Origin: DASWJZ01 sp963792885
GTDB lineage: Bacteria > Pseudomonadota > Alphaproteobacteria > Rhizobiales > Afifellaceae
Direction of reading: 5' to 3'
NCBI GenBank assembly: GCA_963792885.1
Contig: CAWBXX010000006.1
Coordinates: 493,569-557,568, forward strand
DNA length: 64,000 nucleotides
In this document: piece after piece, positions 63,379 through 64,000 of the stretch
Layout: each line of letters starts with the position of its first letter
How positions within the stretch are numbered: the first letter of the stretch is position 1
The notes under the pieces: generated by a model
What the model was told of the DNA's origin: nothing
Seen by the model: the letters and a program-made list of their open reading frames with translations, nothing else
Database searches by the model: none
Program-made: the position numbers and the translations under genes

Positions 63379-63555
63379 ATGGCATCGTGGTTAAGTAGAA
63401 GTGTTTTGCTGGTCGTGTTGGTGGCGTTGAGCGCCATCGGTTTTGCTTGGCCGGGACATGTTTTGTTTCAGGTGAGCAAGAGGGTGGTGTCTCCGGTGCG
63501 GCATCCCTTGAAGAGTTCGCGCAGCGTGTGGAAGTTTCTCGCGGAGGTGTTCTGA
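63379..63555 (+). CDS. Small single-pass membrane protein
   Basis: 58 residues with GGCGAGG upstream of ATG 63,379. It begins MASWLSRSVLLVVLVALSAI, one membrane segment or uncleaved signal, and ends in a basic tail (KRVVSPVRHPLKSSRSVWKF). Its stop overlaps the next start by one base (TGATG). No family recognised. By position it may belong to a lysis-like group with the next two genes. Confidence 0.55.
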   Translation: MASWLSRSVLLVVLVALSAIGFAWPGHVLFQVSKRVVSPVRHPLKSSRSVWKFLAEVF

Positions 63556-63920
63556 TGCGGAAATATTTCGCGATCGCGCTGGCACTATCGGTGTCGCCGA
63601 TGGTGGCATGCTCTCCGCTGGAAAATCAGGCTCGGGATGTGGCGGCGGCGCTGTCGGGGTCGATTGTGGCGGCGCAGAGCAAGTATCAGGGAAGTTGTGC
63701 GGCGAATCCGTCGCAGCAGATTTGCCAGGCGATCAACCAGGGAGTGTCGGGAGAAAACGCTTTGGTGACGGCGGTGGAGACTTATTGTGGATGGGCCGTG
63801 ACGCCGGCGCCACCTGAACCCACAGCGAAGTGTGTGCCGGTTAAATCGGCTGCGGCGGTGTTGCAGGCGGCGATTGCTAACGCGTCGACGTTAACGTTGC
63901 AGATCAAAGGAGCTCTCTAA
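63555..63920 (+). CDS. Small lipoprotein of the phage-like cluster
   Basis: 121 residues from ATG 63,555. A type II signal ends in the lipobox PMVAC (ALSVSPMVACSPLENQ). The mature part contains three more cysteines (GSCAANPSQQICQAI, YCGWAVTPAP, AKCVPVKS) and a small-residue helical end. Overlapping starts on both sides (TGATG before, TAATG after) show tight translational coupling. It could be an outer-membrane spanin-like protein or a virion-unrelated surface lipoprotein; sequence alone does not decide. Confidence 0.65.
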   Translation: MRKYFAIALALSVSPMVACSPLENQARDVAAALSGSIVAAQSKYQGSCAANPSQQICQAINQGVSGENALVTAVETYCGWAVTPAPPEPTAKCVPVKSAAAVLQAAIANASTLTLQIKGAL

Positions 63921-64000
63921 TGGGTGCGGCAACTCTGATTAGTCTTGTGCTTACCTTGCTGGAGTCAGTTTTAGCTTCGGCGAGGATCGGGGGAATGGCT
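63920..64000 (+). CDS. Membrane-segment protein, 3' end outside window
   Basis: ATG 63,920 overlaps the preceding stop by one base. The visible 27 codons (GAATLISLVLTLLESVLASA) form a hydrophobic helix. A holin-like or small membrane product is possible, but only the first segment is in the window. Confidence 0.45.
   Translation, partial: MGAATLISLVLTLLESVLASARIGGMA

Noticed and set aside
52723..64000. Complete, inducible prophage
   Set aside because: No integrase, attachment-site repeats, portal, capsid or full terminase were found in the visible part.

Overview
The window appears to hold DNA from two unrelated bacteria. Bases 1 to about 52,350 look like an alphaproteobacterial chromosome, probably Hyphomicrobiales (Rhizobiales): high GC, the housekeeping order rlpA, dacF-like, tmk, holB, metG, tatD, many ABC importers, Tat-exported proteins and alphaproteobacterial REP-like palindromes. 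Bases 52,350 to 64,000 differ in codon use and intergenic style and resemble Acidobacteriota. They carry a phage-like or domesticated-phage gene set. The join lies inside mazG and runs into the tail of an anti-sigma factor, so a chimeric assembly is the first explanation to test and a real insertion the second.

Layout. 0-13 kb: a GGDEF-EAL protein, a membrane cytochrome b fused to an ethylbenzene-dehydrogenase-type heme domain with its ferredoxin reductase, a decayed Gfo/Idh gene, an HU-like protein, a Tat-signal protein resembling the alanyl-tRNA synthetase catalytic core, a secreted lipase, a GMC oxidoreductase, a zinc alcohol/glucose dehydrogenase, a signal-less amino-acid-type binding protein, a DoxX-like protein and a VOC protein. 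13-24 kb: an accessory region with a broken FAH gene, an IS3 element, an IS110-type element inside a 20-bp inverted repeat, AT-richer surface-sugar genes (methyltransferase, flippase-like, GT2, GT39-like) and a second IS3 element, followed by tRNA-Ser(UGA). 25-41 kb: a catabolic supercluster with two ABC importers, an enolase-superfamily enzyme, a DHDPS-family enzyme, two aldehyde dehydrogenases, two Asp-box (sialidase-like) proteins and a GlxA-type regulator. This set fits uptake and non-phosphorylative oxidation of a sugar acid or derived glycoside. 41-52 kb: cell-wall and housekeeping genes (rlpA, dacF-like, tmk, holB, metG, tatD, MBL hydrolase, ddl, SelW-like, truncated mazG) plus a PAS-GGDEF-EAL protein.

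52.35-64 kb: an S24-type repressor read away from an AT-rich control region, small genes including a zinc ribbon and a sigma-region-4 protein, a dual-specificity phosphatase, a 1,267-residue secreted fibre-like protein, a beta-helix plus polysaccharide deacetylase protein, a shortened large terminase, and a chain of overlapping small membrane and lipoprotein genes. Portal and capsid genes are not visible.

Single-base frameshifts recur in both halves, several being one extra base in a short homopolymer (rlpA, holB, metG, the enolase gene, the anti-sigma fragment). Residual sequencing error is therefore likely, and 'pseudogene' labels on otherwise conserved genes should be read with that in mind.
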